64,000 bases of DNA from CAZICM01 sp964537685 (GTDB lineage Bacteria > Myxococcota_A > Polyangia > Polyangiales > Polyangiaceae): assembly GCA_964537685.1 (NCBI GenBank), contig CAZICM010000039.1, positions 21,908-85,907 on the forward strand, given 5' to 3'. Positions 63,857 to 64,000 of the stretch are shown piece after piece. The translations under genes and the position numbers were made by a program. The number at the start of each line of letters is the position of its first letter. Position 1 is the stretch's first letter. A model generated the notes under the pieces. That model had not been told where the DNA came from. It searched no databases and worked only from the letters and a program-made list of their open reading frames with translations.

Positions 63857-64000
63857 CCCAAGCGTTTTCCGATAGTCCCGCACGATTCACACGATCGAGT
63901 TCCGAGCTTCCCCGCCCTCGCATCGCCCATCCGATAAGCATATCCCACACGCCGCATCTAGTCGGACAATGAACGTCCTACCAATTCAAAAAGCGCTTGA
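63857..64000. other. Right edge, no complete gene
   Basis: 144 bp. A minus-strand frame entering from the right edge reads ...ALFELVGRSLSD and stops at 63958-63960, which could be the end of a gene beyond the window. The evidence is too short to call it. Confidence 0.25.

Noticed and set aside
1..64000. CRISPR array or rRNA operon
   Set aside because: No regularly spaced 25-40 bp repeats with unique spacers and no rRNA-like sequence were seen.

Overview
The window looks like a chromosomal stretch from a Myxococcota-type bacterium (inference, probably Polyangia-like). The evidence is the many lipoproteins with Ser/Gly-rich linkers and Cys-rich extracellular parts, a GGMG-loop Ser/Thr kinase with a membrane anchor, an effector-associated-domain protein, a large AAA-TPR ATPase, and an alternative complex III operon. 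Base composition is moderately GC-rich. One 100-N assembly gap (11628-11727) is present.

Layout. 1-6789: the end of a PtsI-like phosphotransferase enzyme I, then a three-gene run of exported proteins (5'-nucleotidase-like metallophosphatase lipoprotein, OB-fold-like lipoprotein, outer-membrane barrel). 6790-14186: an accessory, defence-island-like block. It opens with a 126-bp palindromic element, then an OLD-like ABC ATPase (frameshifted) overlapping a TOPRIM-like partner, an orphan helical protein, two tandem copies of an AAA ATPase fused to a PD-(D/E)XK-like nuclease, and a divergent pair of a NADAR enzyme and a small HYD1-like ADP-ribosyltransferase. 14212-15474: an M23 peptidase lipoprotein. 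15591-21609: a cysteine and sulfur operon built around a CysO-like sulfur carrier (Rrf2 regulator, CysK, E1-like adenylyltransferase, carrier, a small protein carrying the E1 N-terminal segment, CysM, JAMM protease, and APS kinase fused to a degenerate ATP-sulfurylase domain).

21634-28297: exported hypotheticals, an SDR, SpeD, a tRNA-Leu(UAG) and an enolase-superfamily enzyme that begins 6 nt after the tRNA. 28323-37159: AAA-TPR ATPase divergent from an effector-associated-domain membrane protein, two small membrane proteins, a parvulin lipoprotein, a TIR-transmembrane protein bracketed by perfect 125-bp direct repeats of the parvulin gene's 3' end, a Cys-rich lipoprotein and KptA. 37349-42561: an eight-haem cytochrome lipoprotein with a collagen-like stalk, and a serine hydrolase fused to a NamZ-type muramidase.

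42558-60310 (minus strand) is a tightly packed respiratory operon: narC-like dihaem cytochrome, narG, narH, narJ, narI, actA-F (alternative complex III), a NarK1-like and a NarK2-like transporter, and a small Cys-rich protein. A quinol-oxidising complex III is thus embedded in a nitrate reductase operon with no cytochrome oxidase genes alongside. moaA (molybdopterin synthesis) is divergent at its head. The right edge holds a short tandem-repeat array, a small lipoprotein and a Ser/Thr kinase. Several NAD-linked enzymes of conflict or RNA repair (TIR, ART, NADAR, KptA) occur in the first 37 kb.
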